Assembly (NCBI GenBank): GCA_023511875.1
Contig: JAIMAQ010000008.1
Coordinates: 1-64,000, forward strand
Reading direction: 5' to 3'
Length of the DNA stretch: 64,000 bases
DNA from: Thermoflavifilum sp.
GTDB lineage: Bacteria > Bacteroidota > Bacteroidia > Chitinophagales > Chitinophagaceae
Shown: in pieces, positions 33,750-43,515 of the stretch
Layout: every line of letters starts with the position of its first letter
Position numbering within the stretch: the first letter of the stretch is position 1
Program-made: the position numbers and the translations under genes
Notes under the pieces: model-generated
The model's database searches: none
What the model saw: only the letters and a program-made list of their open reading frames with translations
What the model was told of the DNA's origin: nothing

Positions 33750-35426
33750 TTATCTTACCGAATCAGGAAGACTTACCTGCTTGGGGTATACATAATAATT
33801 CCGATTTAAATGCAAAATAGGTGGAGTTGAATCCTTCAAATATTTACTCATAGGCAATTGTTGCCATGCTGTGGTAGCCTCCAAACGGAGGGGATGATCA
33901 TTGATCGTTAAGTCGATAGGCATACGAAAATGCGGAATAGTGTTTTCCCAGCGATAGTACAGCTTTCCATCTCGAAAAGCATATGCAAACTCCGGAATTT
34001 GAGTAGTACGCAGATATTGATCAAAAACAGGTTGCAGATTTACATGTGCTTGTTGAATAATGTTTTGTTCAATTTGCGAAGAAGTAACCGTTTGATGCCA
34101 AAAAGTTTGGTTAAGCCCGCGTAATATTTTTCGCCAAAGCAAATCATTGTGTATAATTTGTCGGATCATGTTGAGCATATTACCTCCTTTGTAGTACATA
34201 TCCTCAGATCCTTCATTATTCACGCCATAATATCCAATAATAGGTTTATCATTCTCAATATTTTTTCGACAGCCAATAACATAATCTTGTCCTGCTTTTT
34301 TCCCATATTGGCATTCTACATACAATGCTTCGGCATAATTGGCAAAAGCTTCATGAATCCACATATCGGCAATATCTTGATCGGTAATGTTGTTGCCAAA
34401 CCATTCATGTGCACTTTCATGTACGATAATAAAATCCCATTTTAATCCCCATCCTGTACCCGATAAATCTCTACCGAGATAACCATTTTGATAATGATTA
34501 CCATAAGCTATACAACTTTGATTTTCCATGCCTAAATAAGGAGTTTCTACCAATTGATATCCATCGCGATACCACGGATAAGGACCAAACCAATATTCAA
34601 AACATTTGAGCATCGATTTCACTTGTTGAAATTGTGAATGTGATTGCTTCAAGTGATAGGGCATAACCCAGTAGTTCAAACTTAGTTTACCTTTTAAACC
34701 TTGATACTCGTCTTGCCAATGCACATACTTACCTATGTTTACCGCCACATCATAATTGTTAATCGGATCATCTACAAACCATACAAATGTTTTAGTATGT
34801 GTTGTAGGATGAGAAATTACTTTCCGAAGGCGTCCATTAGAAACATCTATCAACGTATCGGGTATCGTGATGGCTATTTGTTGGCTATCGGGCTCATCGG
34901 CCAGGTAATCTTTACATGGCCACCAACTACTGGCTCCAAGGCCTTCACAGCTCGTTACTACCCAAGGATTGCCTAAGCTATCTTTTGTCCAGGTAACTCC
35001 ACCCGACCAAGGCGGACGAATGGCTTCATGGGGCTGCCCATGGTAATAAAGTGTAATCGTTTGTAAACTATGCAAAGGTTGTAAAGCTTGTAATCGAATA
35101 AAATAAACATTACCCTCTCGGTAAAAACTTAATTGTTGCCCATGTTGTACTGCACTGTCTAACTGCAAAGGTTGCATTAAATCAATTTGCATGTCATGAG
35201 GCTGCCCAACTACGCGATATGTGATGGCATTATATCCTGCAATTTGCTTTTGATGAATGAAGAATTGAACATGCAAATCATAATACACTACATCCCACCA
35301 AGCGCGTTGAGGCGTATTGGATCCACGCAACGTATCTTGATGAGTAAATCGTTGTTGTGCTGTTGAAACATAACTTGCTACACAAAACATGAAGCAATAA
35401 GCCAAGCCAAGAAAAAAAGATTTCAT
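33750..35426 (-). CDS. M1-family zinc metallopeptidase, secreted
   Basis: The product (558 aa from the ATG at 35426; another ATG at 35432) has a signal peptide (MKSFFLGLAYCFMFCVASYV). The zinc site is visible as HESAHEWFGNNI with the third ligand in EAFANYAEALY, and the exopeptidase motif appears as LGMENQS. M1 enzymes release N-terminal residues from peptides. It is shorter than E. coli PepN because it lacks the large C-terminal helical domain. The signal suggests a periplasmic or surface location. Confidence 0.9.
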   Translation of the reverse strand: MKSFFLGLAYCFMFCVASYVSTAQQRFTHQDTLRGSNTPQRAWWDVVYYDLHVQFFIHQKQIAGYNAITYRVVGQPHDMQIDLMQPLQLDSAVQHGQQLSFYREGNVYFIRLQALQPLHSLQTITLYYHGQPHEAIRPPWSGGVTWTKDSLGNPWVVTSCEGLGASSWWPCKDYLADEPDSQQIAITIPDTLIDVSNGRLRKVISHPTTHTKTFVWFVDDPINNYDVAVNIGKYVHWQDEYQGLKGKLSLNYWVMPYHLKQSHSQFQQVKSMLKCFEYWFGPYPWYRDGYQLVETPYLGMENQSCIAYGNHYQNGYLGRDLSGTGWGLKWDFIIVHESAHEWFGNNITDQDIADMWIHEAFANYAEALYVECQYGKKAGQDYVIGCRKNIENDKPIIGYYGVNNEGSEDMYYKGGNMLNMIRQIIHNDLLWRKILRGLNQTFWHQTVTSSQIEQNIIQQAHVNLQPVFDQYLRTTQIPEFAYAFRDGKLYYRWENTIPHFRMPIDLTINDHPLRLEATTAWQQLPMSKYLKDSTPPILHLNRNYYVYPKQVSLPDSVR

Positions 35427-35551
35427 GTGCAACCGATTATGGATTCAAATGTAAAACAAACAAAAATAAAATCTCTTCTGTGCATGACCTCTTATGCTTT
35501 TGTAAAACTTGTAACTTTATGCAACAATCTTCACACAAAAATCTTTGACCT

Positions 35552-36922
35552 ATGGAATGGATAACAGCTATCAATCCCGCTACAGAAGAAATTATCAAGA
35601 AATATCGCCCCGATTCAACCAGCGTAATACAAAAAAAGTTAAAAGCAGGGGCTCATGCATTTTCTTCCTGGAAGCAAACTTCGTTTGAGGAACGCTCGCG
35701 TATCTTGCGCAATGCTGCTTCCATACTGCGTAACCGAAAACAAGTATATGCCGAGTTGATGGCTATAGAAATGGGTAAACCGATTGCTCAAGGACGTTCT
35801 GAAATCGAAAAATGTGCTTGGGCTTGTGAATATTATGCACAAGAAGCCGAACGCATGCTGAAGCCTATTGAAGTACAAACCGATGCTACACGAAGCTTTG
35901 TGGTGTTTGAGCCTTTGGGACTTATCTTAGCCATCATGCCATGGAACTTTCCATTCTGGCAAGTCTTTCGTTTTTTAGCTCCACACCTCATGGCTGGCAA
36001 TACTGCAGTACTCAAGCATGCCTCAAATGTACCAGGCTGTGCATTGGCCATAGAAGAAATTATGCGTGAAGCCGGTATACCCGATGGGGTGTTTCAGACA
36101 TTGATGGTAGGATCGGCCGAAGTAAAAAACTTGATTGCCCATCCAGCCATTGCAGCGGTTACCCTTACGGGCAGCACCGAAGCAGGAAAAGCCGTAGCCC
36201 GACAAGCAGGGGCATATCTGAAAAAAACGGTACTCGAACTTGGCGGTAGTGATCCCTATGTAGTCTTGGCAGATGCTGATATAAACTTGGCGGTAGATAT
36301 CTGTGTAAACAGCCGACTCATCAATAGCGGGCAAAGTTGCATTGCCGCTAAGCGGTTCATCGTTGTCCAGGAAGTGTTGCCAGCATTTACAGAGCGCTTT
36401 GTGGCCCGTATGCAAGAAAAAAAATGGGGCGATCCCTTCGACGAATCGGTCGATATAGGCCCAATGGCCCGAGTTGATCTCCGCAACCAATTGCATCGTC
36501 AGGTCATGCGTTCCGTGCAAGCAGGCGCCAGATGCTTGATAGGCGGAAAGATTCCTCAACAAAAAGGCGCCTTTTACCCACCCACCGTACTCACTAAAGT
36601 CAAAAAAGGTATGCCTGCTTTCGATGAAGAATTATTTGGACCAGTGGCTGCTATCATTGCTGCACGCGACGAAGCCGAGGCGATCCGCCTGGCTAATGAT
36701 AGTTCCTTTGGCCTGGGCGCTGCCGTTTTTACACGTGACCTACAAAAAGGCGAACGTATTGCGGCACATGAGTTACAGGCAGGCAATTGCTTTGTAAATG
36801 CCTTGGTGAAATCGGATCCCCGATTGCCTTTTGGCGGAATAAAATCTTCTGGCTATGGAAGAGAACTTGGATTGTTTGGCATACATGAATTTGTCAATAT
36901 CAAAACAGTCTATATCGCTTGA
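35552..36922 (+). CDS. Succinate-semialdehyde dehydrogenase-type aldehyde dehydrogenase
   Basis: This 456-aa aldehyde dehydrogenase has the catalytic Cys in NSGQSCIAAKRF, the Glu in LELGGSDPYVVL, and the cofactor loop TLTGSTEAGKAVARQAGA. PWNFPFWQVFRF and PFGGIKSSGYGRELG are conserved. Its length is like the YneI/Sad group, shorter than GabD. It probably oxidises succinate semialdehyde or a similar aldehyde with NAD(P). No GABA transaminase gene is next to it. Confidence 0.9.
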   Translation: MEWITAINPATEEIIKKYRPDSTSVIQKKLKAGAHAFSSWKQTSFEERSRILRNAASILRNRKQVYAELMAIEMGKPIAQGRSEIEKCAWACEYYAQEAERMLKPIEVQTDATRSFVVFEPLGLILAIMPWNFPFWQVFRFLAPHLMAGNTAVLKHASNVPGCALAIEEIMREAGIPDGVFQTLMVGSAEVKNLIAHPAIAAVTLTGSTEAGKAVARQAGAYLKKTVLELGGSDPYVVLADADINLAVDICVNSRLINSGQSCIAAKRFIVVQEVLPAFTERFVARMQEKKWGDPFDESVDIGPMARVDLRNQLHRQVMRSVQAGARCLIGGKIPQQKGAFYPPTVLTKVKKGMPAFDEELFGPVAAIIAARDEAEAIRLANDSSFGLGAAVFTRDLQKGERIAAHELQAGNCFVNALVKSDPRLPFGGIKSSGYGRELGLFGIHEFVNIKTVYIA

Positions 36923-36950
36923 GCCAGAAAATTACGGCATACCAAAAGCA

Positions 36951-38606
36951 TTATTCGCCTTTGAGTACGGGAAGGATAGGCGTACCCACAGACCCATTTG
37001 GCACTTGAATATGTAACAAAGCAGCCAGGGTAGGTGTAATATCGGTCATATTCACCCACTCATAACTTACCCCATGCGGAATATGCCAGCCCATAAATAG
37101 CAAGGGAATATGGGTGTCGTATGGATTCCAAGCGCCATGTGTTGTGCCCGTACCACCTGCATGCCCGGCAAACCAAGCAGGATCGGGAATCACCACCACA
37201 GGACCCGTACGTGGAGCATAATATCCATTGATGATCATGTCTTTGATAGGTTGTGGTATAGGCGCTTCACCAATATGCCGAATATCGACTACCATTTCAA
37301 TACCCGGTTGTATCTGCAGAAAAGCAATCGTTGCCTGAATCAAGGAATCTTCCTGAAGATGGTGAGCCTTGATGAGCTCTTCGTTGAAATTCACATGATA
37401 ATTTGCCAGAGAAAGCACAAGCGGAGATGTGCTAAATCGTTGTGCTAAATATTGGTTTAATTCCTTCGTAATAGTACCTGTTTCTAAAAAATTTGCGGGA
37501 ATATGATGTGCCTGCATAAATCCAATAGAATGTGCTACCCCATGATCGGCCGTTAGAAACACGATATAATTACCCTTTCCTACATATTGATCTAGAAAAT
37601 GAAAAAATGCTGCTAAATCGCGATCTAAACGCAAATAAGTATCTTCTACCTCAATAGAATTGGGCCCATACATATGCCCCACATAATCGGTAGAAGCACA
37701 ATTGATGGTCAGAAAATCGGTAGCCGGGCCGTGGCCTAGCTGGTAGCCTTCTACGGCAGCACGTGCAAAATCGAGAGTAAGGGTATTTCCAAATGGGGTA
37801 TAACGCAAGGCCTCGTGATCTTGCGCATAAATGGCAGGCATATTGTGCGGAAACACAGGAGCTTGCTCGCCCACAAATTTACCTTCCCAAGGTTCATCAT
37901 CGGCTGTACTTTCGGTGTATTCTTGAATAGGATATAAGGTGTTCCAGGGTGTGCTCATCAAGCGTTGAGGTTCATGAGCGGCATTAAATTGTTCTACCCA
38001 ATGAGGAAGATCATGCATGTAATAGGTACTGGTGATAAAGTTGCCAGTTGCATCATCCAACCAAAAAGCTGCAGTGGCGGTATGGCCTGCGGGTAAGATA
38101 GCCGCACGATCTTTGAGCGAAACCCCTACTACACGCGATTGAAAATTGGTGGCCAATCGCAACTCATCGGTAATCGTTGTGGTGAGCAGCCAATGAGGCG
38201 ACATCTTGCCCACGTTGCCCAAGGTGCCTACCGTTTGTACACTATCGTCTTGTGTACAATACCAATGTTTCCCAGTTCGTTGGTCAATCCAATCATTACC
38301 TACAATACCATGAATAGCAGGCACACTACCCGTGAATATGGTACTATGACCTACAGCAGTGAAAGAAGGAATATAGTTGATAAACGTATTTTCACAAGAA
38401 AATCCTTCCCGCAATAACCGTTTAAATCCATTCTCTCCATACAGGCGATGATAACGATACAAATAATCCCATCGCATTTGATCTACCACAATGCCTACCA
38501 CCAGCTTCGGGCGAGACAATGATTGCGCTATAGAAATCTGGTGATAGATTGACAAGAGCAGGAATGCTATTGCGCTTTGGAGAAATAAACGTATGTGATG
38601 CCGCAT
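36951..38606 (-). CDS. PafA-type alkaline phosphatase, secreted
   Basis: The 551-aa product has a signal peptide and the alkaline-phosphatase-superfamily zinc sites VVGIVVDQMRWDYLY, TADHGVAHS and HAGGTGTTHGAWNPYD. The nucleophile is the Thr in IPSFTAVGHSTIFTGS, as in the Bacteroidota enzyme PafA, where Thr replaces the Ser of E. coli PhoA. FINYIPSFT and SVPAIHGIVGNDW also fit PafA. It releases phosphate from monoesters in the periplasm and can act without calcium. It ends 28 bp from the convergent aldehyde dehydrogenase. Confidence 0.9.
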   Translation of the reverse strand: MRHHIRLFLQSAIAFLLLSIYHQISIAQSLSRPKLVVGIVVDQMRWDYLYRYHRLYGENGFKRLLREGFSCENTFINYIPSFTAVGHSTIFTGSVPAIHGIVGNDWIDQRTGKHWYCTQDDSVQTVGTLGNVGKMSPHWLLTTTITDELRLATNFQSRVVGVSLKDRAAILPAGHTATAAFWLDDATGNFITSTYYMHDLPHWVEQFNAAHEPQRLMSTPWNTLYPIQEYTESTADDEPWEGKFVGEQAPVFPHNMPAIYAQDHEALRYTPFGNTLTLDFARAAVEGYQLGHGPATDFLTINCASTDYVGHMYGPNSIEVEDTYLRLDRDLAAFFHFLDQYVGKGNYIVFLTADHGVAHSIGFMQAHHIPANFLETGTITKELNQYLAQRFSTSPLVLSLANYHVNFNEELIKAHHLQEDSLIQATIAFLQIQPGIEMVVDIRHIGEAPIPQPIKDMIINGYYAPRTGPVVVIPDPAWFAGHAGGTGTTHGAWNPYDTHIPLLFMGWHIPHGVSYEWVNMTDITPTLAALLHIQVPNGSVGTPILPVLKGE

Positions 38607-38711
38607 GTGAATGAAAATTTACCTATAGGCAAAAATCTAGAAGTTTAATGAAATGTAGATGAAATATTGAATAATGTATTGTTTAATTTTTATTTACAAA
38701 TGGGTTTACGT

Positions 38712-40292
38712 CTACCCGTTGGTAGAAAGATAAGCCTGCGCCAGTCGTTGAAATTGGTCGATCTGCTGGGTTTTCCATTCATTGGATTGATGCAATTCCT
38801 GTTGCATGATTTCAGCCACCACCGGAGCCATTTGCAAAGCGGCACGGGCATCTACAAACAATACCCTCAATCTTCGGGCTAGCACATCTTCTACCGTGCG
38901 AGCCATCTCAAATCGAACTGCCCAAATCACTTGTGCTTTACGATATGGCAAATTCTGTATAATAAGGTCTGCATAACTTGGATCTTCCTGCTGTAACGAC
39001 AATATCTGCTGCCAATCTGCCCCATACACATTCCATTCTAATGCATTGGATGGGTTATCGTGTGGCAATTGCCATCCGTGAATGGGCCATGTACGTGTGA
39101 GGCAATTGCGTGGAGATAAGCCAGCTGTACGAATAGCACAATCTACAGTATCTTCGGCCATTTTTCGATAAGTGGTCCATTTACCGCCAGTGATAGTGAT
39201 TAAGCCAGAAGCGTTGACCTGCAGATAGTGCTTACGCGAAATATCTTTTGTTGAGCCCGCAGCTTTTTGAGGAACAGCCAGTGGTCTTAGGCCGGCAAAC
39301 ACGCTGCTAATATCGGACCGTGTTGGTCGATGGATCAGATATGTAGCTATTTGATCGAGAATAAAATCTATTTCTGCGGGCAAGGGCTTCGGCTCTAAGG
39401 AATAGGTATTGACGGGAGTATCGGTAGTGCCCGCAAGCAGAAAGCCATGCCAAGGCACCAAAAAAACTACCCTTCCATCAGTTGTTTTAGGGATAAGCAT
39501 GGCTTGCGCACTCGATCCTATCCACGAGCCAGGAAGCACGATATGCACGCCTTGGCTGGGCTGCACCAGCTGTGGATGCCGGGGTTCATCTAACTGAATC
39601 AACTTATCTACAAATACGCCTGTTGCATTGATCACCGCCCGAGCACGAACTTCATATGTTTGCCCCATTTCCTTATCTTTCAGACGTACTCCTTTCATCT
39701 GTCCCGAAGCATCTTTTACCCAACCCTCTGCTTGCATATAATTGACCACCGTTCCTCCAGCATCTACGCAGGTTTGAGCCAGATGGATGGCCATCCGCGC
39801 ATCATCGAATTGAGCATCGTAATAGCGAACGCCCCCAATAAGTCCGTTTGCACGCACGCCAGGCAAAACCTCAATAACCTCTGCACGCGATAACCATTCC
39901 GATTTACCGATGCGCCATTTACCAGCCAGCATATCGTAGAGTTTCATTCCAGCCCATAGCATAGCCGCATCTTTCCAACTGTATATTGGAATCACGAAGG
40001 CAAGAGGCCTTACCAGATGCGGCGCATTTTGCAGTAAGTATCCCCTTTCTTGCAAGCCTTCTTTCACCAACTGTACGTTGCCCTGCGCTAAATAGCGTAC
40101 TCCCCCATGGATAAGCTTAGTGCTTCGGCTCGATGTACCTTTAGCAAAATCGTGTTGCTCTACTAATAAAACTTGAAAACCTCTCGTAGCCGCATCTACC
40201 GCCACCCCCAAACCAGTAGCCCCACCGCCCACAACGACTATATCCCATTCTTTCACTTCACGAATACGTTGAATAGCGATTTCTCGATTCAT
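38712..40292 (-). CDS. glpD: Glycerol-3-phosphate dehydrogenase, aerobic FAD type
   Basis: The enzyme oxidises sn-glycerol 3-phosphate to dihydroxyacetone phosphate and passes electrons to quinone. The FAD motif VVGGGATGLGVAVDAATRG, KGTSSRSTKLIHGGVRYL and the C-terminal GLITITGGKWTTYRKMAED are typical. At 526 aa the length is normal. It is divergent from glpR; the region between them holds matching inverted half-sites that may be GlpR operators. Confidence 0.94.
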   Translation of the reverse strand: MNREIAIQRIREVKEWDIVVVGGGATGLGVAVDAATRGFQVLLVEQHDFAKGTSSRSTKLIHGGVRYLAQGNVQLVKEGLQERGYLLQNAPHLVRPLAFVIPIYSWKDAAMLWAGMKLYDMLAGKWRIGKSEWLSRAEVIEVLPGVRANGLIGGVRYYDAQFDDARMAIHLAQTCVDAGGTVVNYMQAEGWVKDASGQMKGVRLKDKEMGQTYEVRARAVINATGVFVDKLIQLDEPRHPQLVQPSQGVHIVLPGSWIGSSAQAMLIPKTTDGRVVFLVPWHGFLLAGTTDTPVNTYSLEPKPLPAEIDFILDQIATYLIHRPTRSDISSVFAGLRPLAVPQKAAGSTKDISRKHYLQVNASGLITITGGKWTTYRKMAEDTVDCAIRTAGLSPRNCLTRTWPIHGWQLPHDNPSNALEWNVYGADWQQILSLQQEDPSYADLIIQNLPYRKAQVIWAVRFEMARTVEDVLARRLRVLFVDARAALQMAPVVAEIMQQELHQSNEWKTQQIDQFQRLAQAYLSTNG

Positions 40293-40295
40293 TTT

Positions 40296-40363
40296 ATTTC
40301 GATTACATTTCTAATTAATTTCTTATGACAGTGAATTTATCTGTAAATGTAAGTAATCGAAAT
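40296..40363. promoter_or_regulatory. Inverted half-sites between glpD and glpR, candidate GlpR operators
   Basis: ATTTCGATTAC (40296-40306) and its exact reverse complement GTAATCGAAAT (40353-40363) lie 46 bp apart. A related direct copy, TCGATTCATTT, starts in the glpD coding start. DeoR-family GlpR operators commonly contain TTCG cores. A similar TTTCG-N8-CGAAA pair lies before glpK (43453-43470). Confidence 0.45.
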
Positions 40364-40428
40364 ATAAAAATGGGAAAAATATTTTCTATACTGAAAAACT
40401 TTATCATTTTTGCGTTAAGCTCCATGAT

Positions 40429-41193
40429 ATGGCTAATCTCACTCATCGGCATCAGAAAATACTCCAAAGGCTTCAGGAGAAGGGATATGTACAGGTCAAT
40501 GAGTTGTGCCAGCAATTACAGGTTTCGGCCGTAACAATTCGAAAAGATCTCAAATTATTAGAGCAAAAGGGGCTATTGTTTCGCTCTCATGGCGGAGCAT
40601 CTCTGCACAATCCTTACATCAACGAGCTGCCTGTAAATGAAAAAGAAAAAATTCGGATAGAGGAAAAGAGGCGTATTGGAGAAGCTGCCGCCAAGCTCAT
40701 AGAACCCGATGATGCCATCATCATTGCATCGGGCACCACCGTTTTGGCATTTGCGCGAAGCATACGCCCACGCCATCATTTGACCGTGATTACGGCATCA
40801 CTCAACGTGGCACTCGAGCTAAACCGACATCCCGAAACAGAAGTTATTCAACTGCCTGGGGTTTTACGAAAATCTTCGGCTTCTGTAATTGGCACCTATG
40901 CCGAACAACTATTACAGCAATTTTCCTGTAGCAAGTTGTTTCTAGGGGTTGATGGAATTGATCCCGCATTTGGCTGCACCACCACTAGTCTCCAGGAAGC
41001 CACTTTAAACCATTGTATGATTCAAGCTGCGCGTAAAACTATCGTACTGGCCGACTCCTCTAAATTTGGCAAGCGTGGCTTTGGAAAAATTTGTGATATA
41101 GATGAGGTGGATCAAATTATCACCGATCGAGAAGTTTCAGATACGATCGTCAAGATTCTCGACGAAAAGGGCGTTGAAGTGGTTCGGGTATGA
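40429..41193 (+). CDS. glpR: DeoR-family transcriptional regulator, probable GlpR
   Basis: The 254-aa protein has an N-terminal DeoR helix-turn-helix (HQKILQRLQEKGYVQVNELC ... VSAVTIRKDLKLLEQKG) and a C-terminal sugar-phosphate-sensing domain with SGTTVLAFA, ITASLNVALEL and LADSSKFGKRGFGKI. It lies between glpD (divergent) and glpF-glpK (convergent), so regulation by glycerol 3-phosphate is the natural reading. Effector choice is inferred from context. Confidence 0.85.
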   Translation: MANLTHRHQKILQRLQEKGYVQVNELCQQLQVSAVTIRKDLKLLEQKGLLFRSHGGASLHNPYINELPVNEKEKIRIEEKRRIGEAAAKLIEPDDAIIIASGTTVLAFARSIRPRHHLTVITASLNVALELNRHPETEVIQLPGVLRKSSASVIGTYAEQLLQQFSCSKLFLGVDGIDPAFGCTTTSLQEATLNHCMIQAARKTIVLADSSKFGKRGFGKICDIDEVDQIITDREVSDTIVKILDEKGVEVVRV

Positions 41194-41202
41194 AAATTCA
41201 TT

Positions 41203-41919
41203 TCACCCATGATGCCCCAGCAGTAAAAAGGTCAGTACGCCCAAGCCTGCACCTATGCATGGCCCCAGAATAGGTATCCAGGCATACGACCAATCGCTAT
41301 CGCGCTTGCCAGGAATGGGCAACAAAGCATGCATGATGCGTGGCCCCAGATCTCGTGCTGGATTAATGGCATACCCCGTATGGCCGCCAAGCGAAAGACC
41401 AATGCCCAATACCAATAGCGCCACTGGCAAGGCATCGATTGCACCTAATCCCACCTCGGGGCGGGCCATGTAGAGCACGCCTACAATAAGTACCCAGGTG
41501 GCAATGATTTCCGTGAGCAAATTGTAGAAACGACTGCGAATGGCTGGTTGGGTACAAAAAGTCATCAGGATGAGGTTGGGATCATTGGATTCGTCATAAT
41601 GCTTTTTATAACTGAGCCATACCAGCCATGCACCTATCATAGCTCCCACCAGCTGCGCCAAGATATAAGGCAATACCTGGCTCCAGGGAAATTTCCCCGC
41701 AAGGGCAAGTGCCAAGGTAACCGCAGGATTGATATGTGCTCCGCTATAAGGCGCCACACAAAACACGCCCACATACACAGCCATAGCCCACCCGAAAGTA
41801 ATCACTATCCAACCGCTTTGAAAACCTTTGGTGAATTTGAGCAATACGTTGGCCACTACTCCGTCGCCCAGTAAGATCAGGAGTGCTGTGCCCAACATCT
41901 CTGAGAGATAAGCATTCAT
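41203..41919 (-). CDS. glpF: Glycerol uptake facilitator (aquaglyceroporin)
   Basis: The 238-aa protein belongs to the MIP family, with six membrane helices and two NPA boxes (GAHINPAVTLALAL and GYAINPARDLGPR). The Asp after the second NPA (NPARD) and the aromatic/Arg residues fit glycerol-conducting channels rather than strict water channels. It lies 21 bp after glpK in one transcript and ends 9 bp from the convergent glpR. Confidence 0.92.
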   Translation of the reverse strand: MNAYLSEMLGTALLILLGDGVVANVLLKFTKGFQSGWIVITFGWAMAVYVGVFCVAPYSGAHINPAVTLALALAGKFPWSQVLPYILAQLVGAMIGAWLVWLSYKKHYDESNDPNLILMTFCTQPAIRSRFYNLLTEIIATWVLIVGVLYMARPEVGLGAIDALPVALLVLGIGLSLGGHTGYAINPARDLGPRIMHALLPIPGKRDSDWSYAWIPILGPCIGAGLGVLTFLLLGHHG

Positions 41920-41940
41920 AACTAGGAATATGATGATGAA

Positions 41941-43440
41941 TTAATAGCTATCTGTTGCCGCCCAACAACGCAGGGCTTCGAGGGCACGATTCCAGCCCTT
42001 CAGCTTAGCTAATCGCCATTCATTTGGTTTTTCGGGTCGGAAACGTATGGATTCTTGCCATTGCAAACGAATCGTTTCCATATCTTTCCAATATCCAACA
42101 CCTAAGCCAGCCAGGTAAGCCGCACCTAATGCAGTAGTTTCGATGATCGCCGGACGTACTACATCAGTACCCAAGATATCGGCTTGAAATTGCATAAGCA
42201 AGTTGTTGGCTGAAGCACCACCGTCGACCCGCATTTCCGTAATTGTTAACCCTGTATCGGCCTCCATAGCTTTTACCACATCGTAAGTTTGATAAGCAAT
42301 GCTTTCCAGAGCTGCACGAGCCAGATGTGCTCGGTTGCTACCCCGCGTAATTCCCACAATAGTGGCCCGAGCATGTGGGTTCCAATGAGGCGCCCCAAGC
42401 CCAGTAAATGCAGGCACTACATATACTCCCTCGGTATCGGTTACTTGCCGGGCCAAGGCTTCCACTTCGGATGATGAGCGAATCAACTGTAAGCCATCGC
42501 GTAGCCATTGCACCACAGCACCACCAATAAAAATACTTCCTTCCAAAGCGTAACTGATTTGCCCATTGACTTCCCAGGCTATGGTGGTGAGTAATCGATT
42601 ACGCGAAGTAATGGCTTGAGTGCCTGTTTGCATCACTACAAAACAACCTGTGCCATACGTATTTTTCACCATACCTGGCTCTGTACACATTTGTCCAAAC
42701 AAAGCGGCCTGCTGATCGCCTGCAAGCCCAGCCAATGGAACAGGATGCTTAAGCACATCGCCCGAGGTTTCTGCAATTACGCCACTCGATGGCCACACCC
42801 TTGGCAAGATGGTCTCCGGAATTTCAAACAATGCCAGCAATTCCGGATCCCATTGCCGTGTGTGAATATTGAATAACATCGTACGCGAAGCATTCGTCAC
42901 ATCGGTGGCATGTACGCTACCCCGAGTAAAATTCCAAATCAACCAGCTGTCGATTGTACCAAACGCTAGCTCACCGGCTTGCGCTCTTTGTCGTGCACCG
43001 GGTACATGATCTAAAATCCATCGAATCTTCGTTGCCGAAAAATACGCATCGGGTAATAATCCCGTCTTCTGTTGAATCAGATCTCCTGCATCTTGTCGCA
43101 ACCGATCGCACCATTCAGCAGTGCGCCTATCTTGCCAAACGATTGCGGGATAAATGGGCTGCCCTGTTTGTCTATCCCAAACCACAGTAGTTTCTCGTTG
43201 ATTGGTAATGCCGATGGCCGACACTTGCCGACCGTTAATGCCTGCACGAGTAAGTACTTCCACAGCCACACCCGCTTGCGTAGACCAGATTTCCACAGGA
43301 TCGTGCTCTACCCAGCCAGGTTGGGGATAATATTGGGAAAATTCTTTCTGCGCCACGGCCCGAACCTGCCCCAATTGATCAAACAAAATAGCCCTGGAGC
43401 TGGTAGTGCCCTGATCGAGCGCCAAAATGTAGGAATCCAT
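41941..43440 (-). CDS. glpK: Glycerol kinase
   Basis: The enzyme phosphorylates glycerol entering through GlpF. The start at 43440 ([19 protein letters not shown]) matches the family N-terminus; an upstream in-frame ATG at 43488 would add unlikely residues. [29 protein letters not shown] and the C-terminal [19 protein letters not shown] are conserved. The product is 499 aa, standard for GlpK. Confidence 0.95.
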   Translation of the reverse strand: MDSYILALDQGTTSSRAILFDQLGQVRAVAQKEFSQYYPQPGWVEHDPVEIWSTQAGVAVEVLTRAGINGRQVSAIGITNQRETTVVWDRQTGQPIYPAIVWQDRRTAEWCDRLRQDAGDLIQQKTGLLPDAYFSATKIRWILDHVPGARQRAQAGELAFGTIDSWLIWNFTRGSVHATDVTNASRTMLFNIHTRQWDPELLALFEIPETILPRVWPSSGVIAETSGDVLKHPVPLAGLAGDQQAALFGQMCTEPGMVKNTYGTGCFVVMQTGTQAITSRNRLLTTIAWEVNGQISYALEGSIFIGGAVVQWLRDGLQLIRSSSEVEALARQVTDTEGVYVVPAFTGLGAPHWNPHARATIVGITRGSNRAHLARAALESIAYQTYDVVKAMEADTGLTITEMRVDGGASANNLLMQFQADILGTDVVRPAIIETTALGAAYLAGLGVGYWKDMETIRLQWQESIRFRPEKPNEWRLAKLKGWNRALEALRCWAATDSY

Positions 43441-43452
43441 AAAAAGAAATTG

Positions 43453-43470
43453 TTTCGCAATGAAACGAAA
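43453..43470. promoter_or_regulatory. Inverted TTTCG/CGAAA element before glpK
   Basis: TTTCG (43453-43457) and CGAAA (43466-43470) form a short inverted repeat 12 bp before the glpK start. The TTTCG core is shared with the glpD/glpR half-sites, so it may be a GlpR operator. Confidence 0.35.
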
Positions 43471-43515
43471 AAAAATGAAACTATGCAAGAGAGAAAGCAG
43501 AAATCTTGAAAAAAT

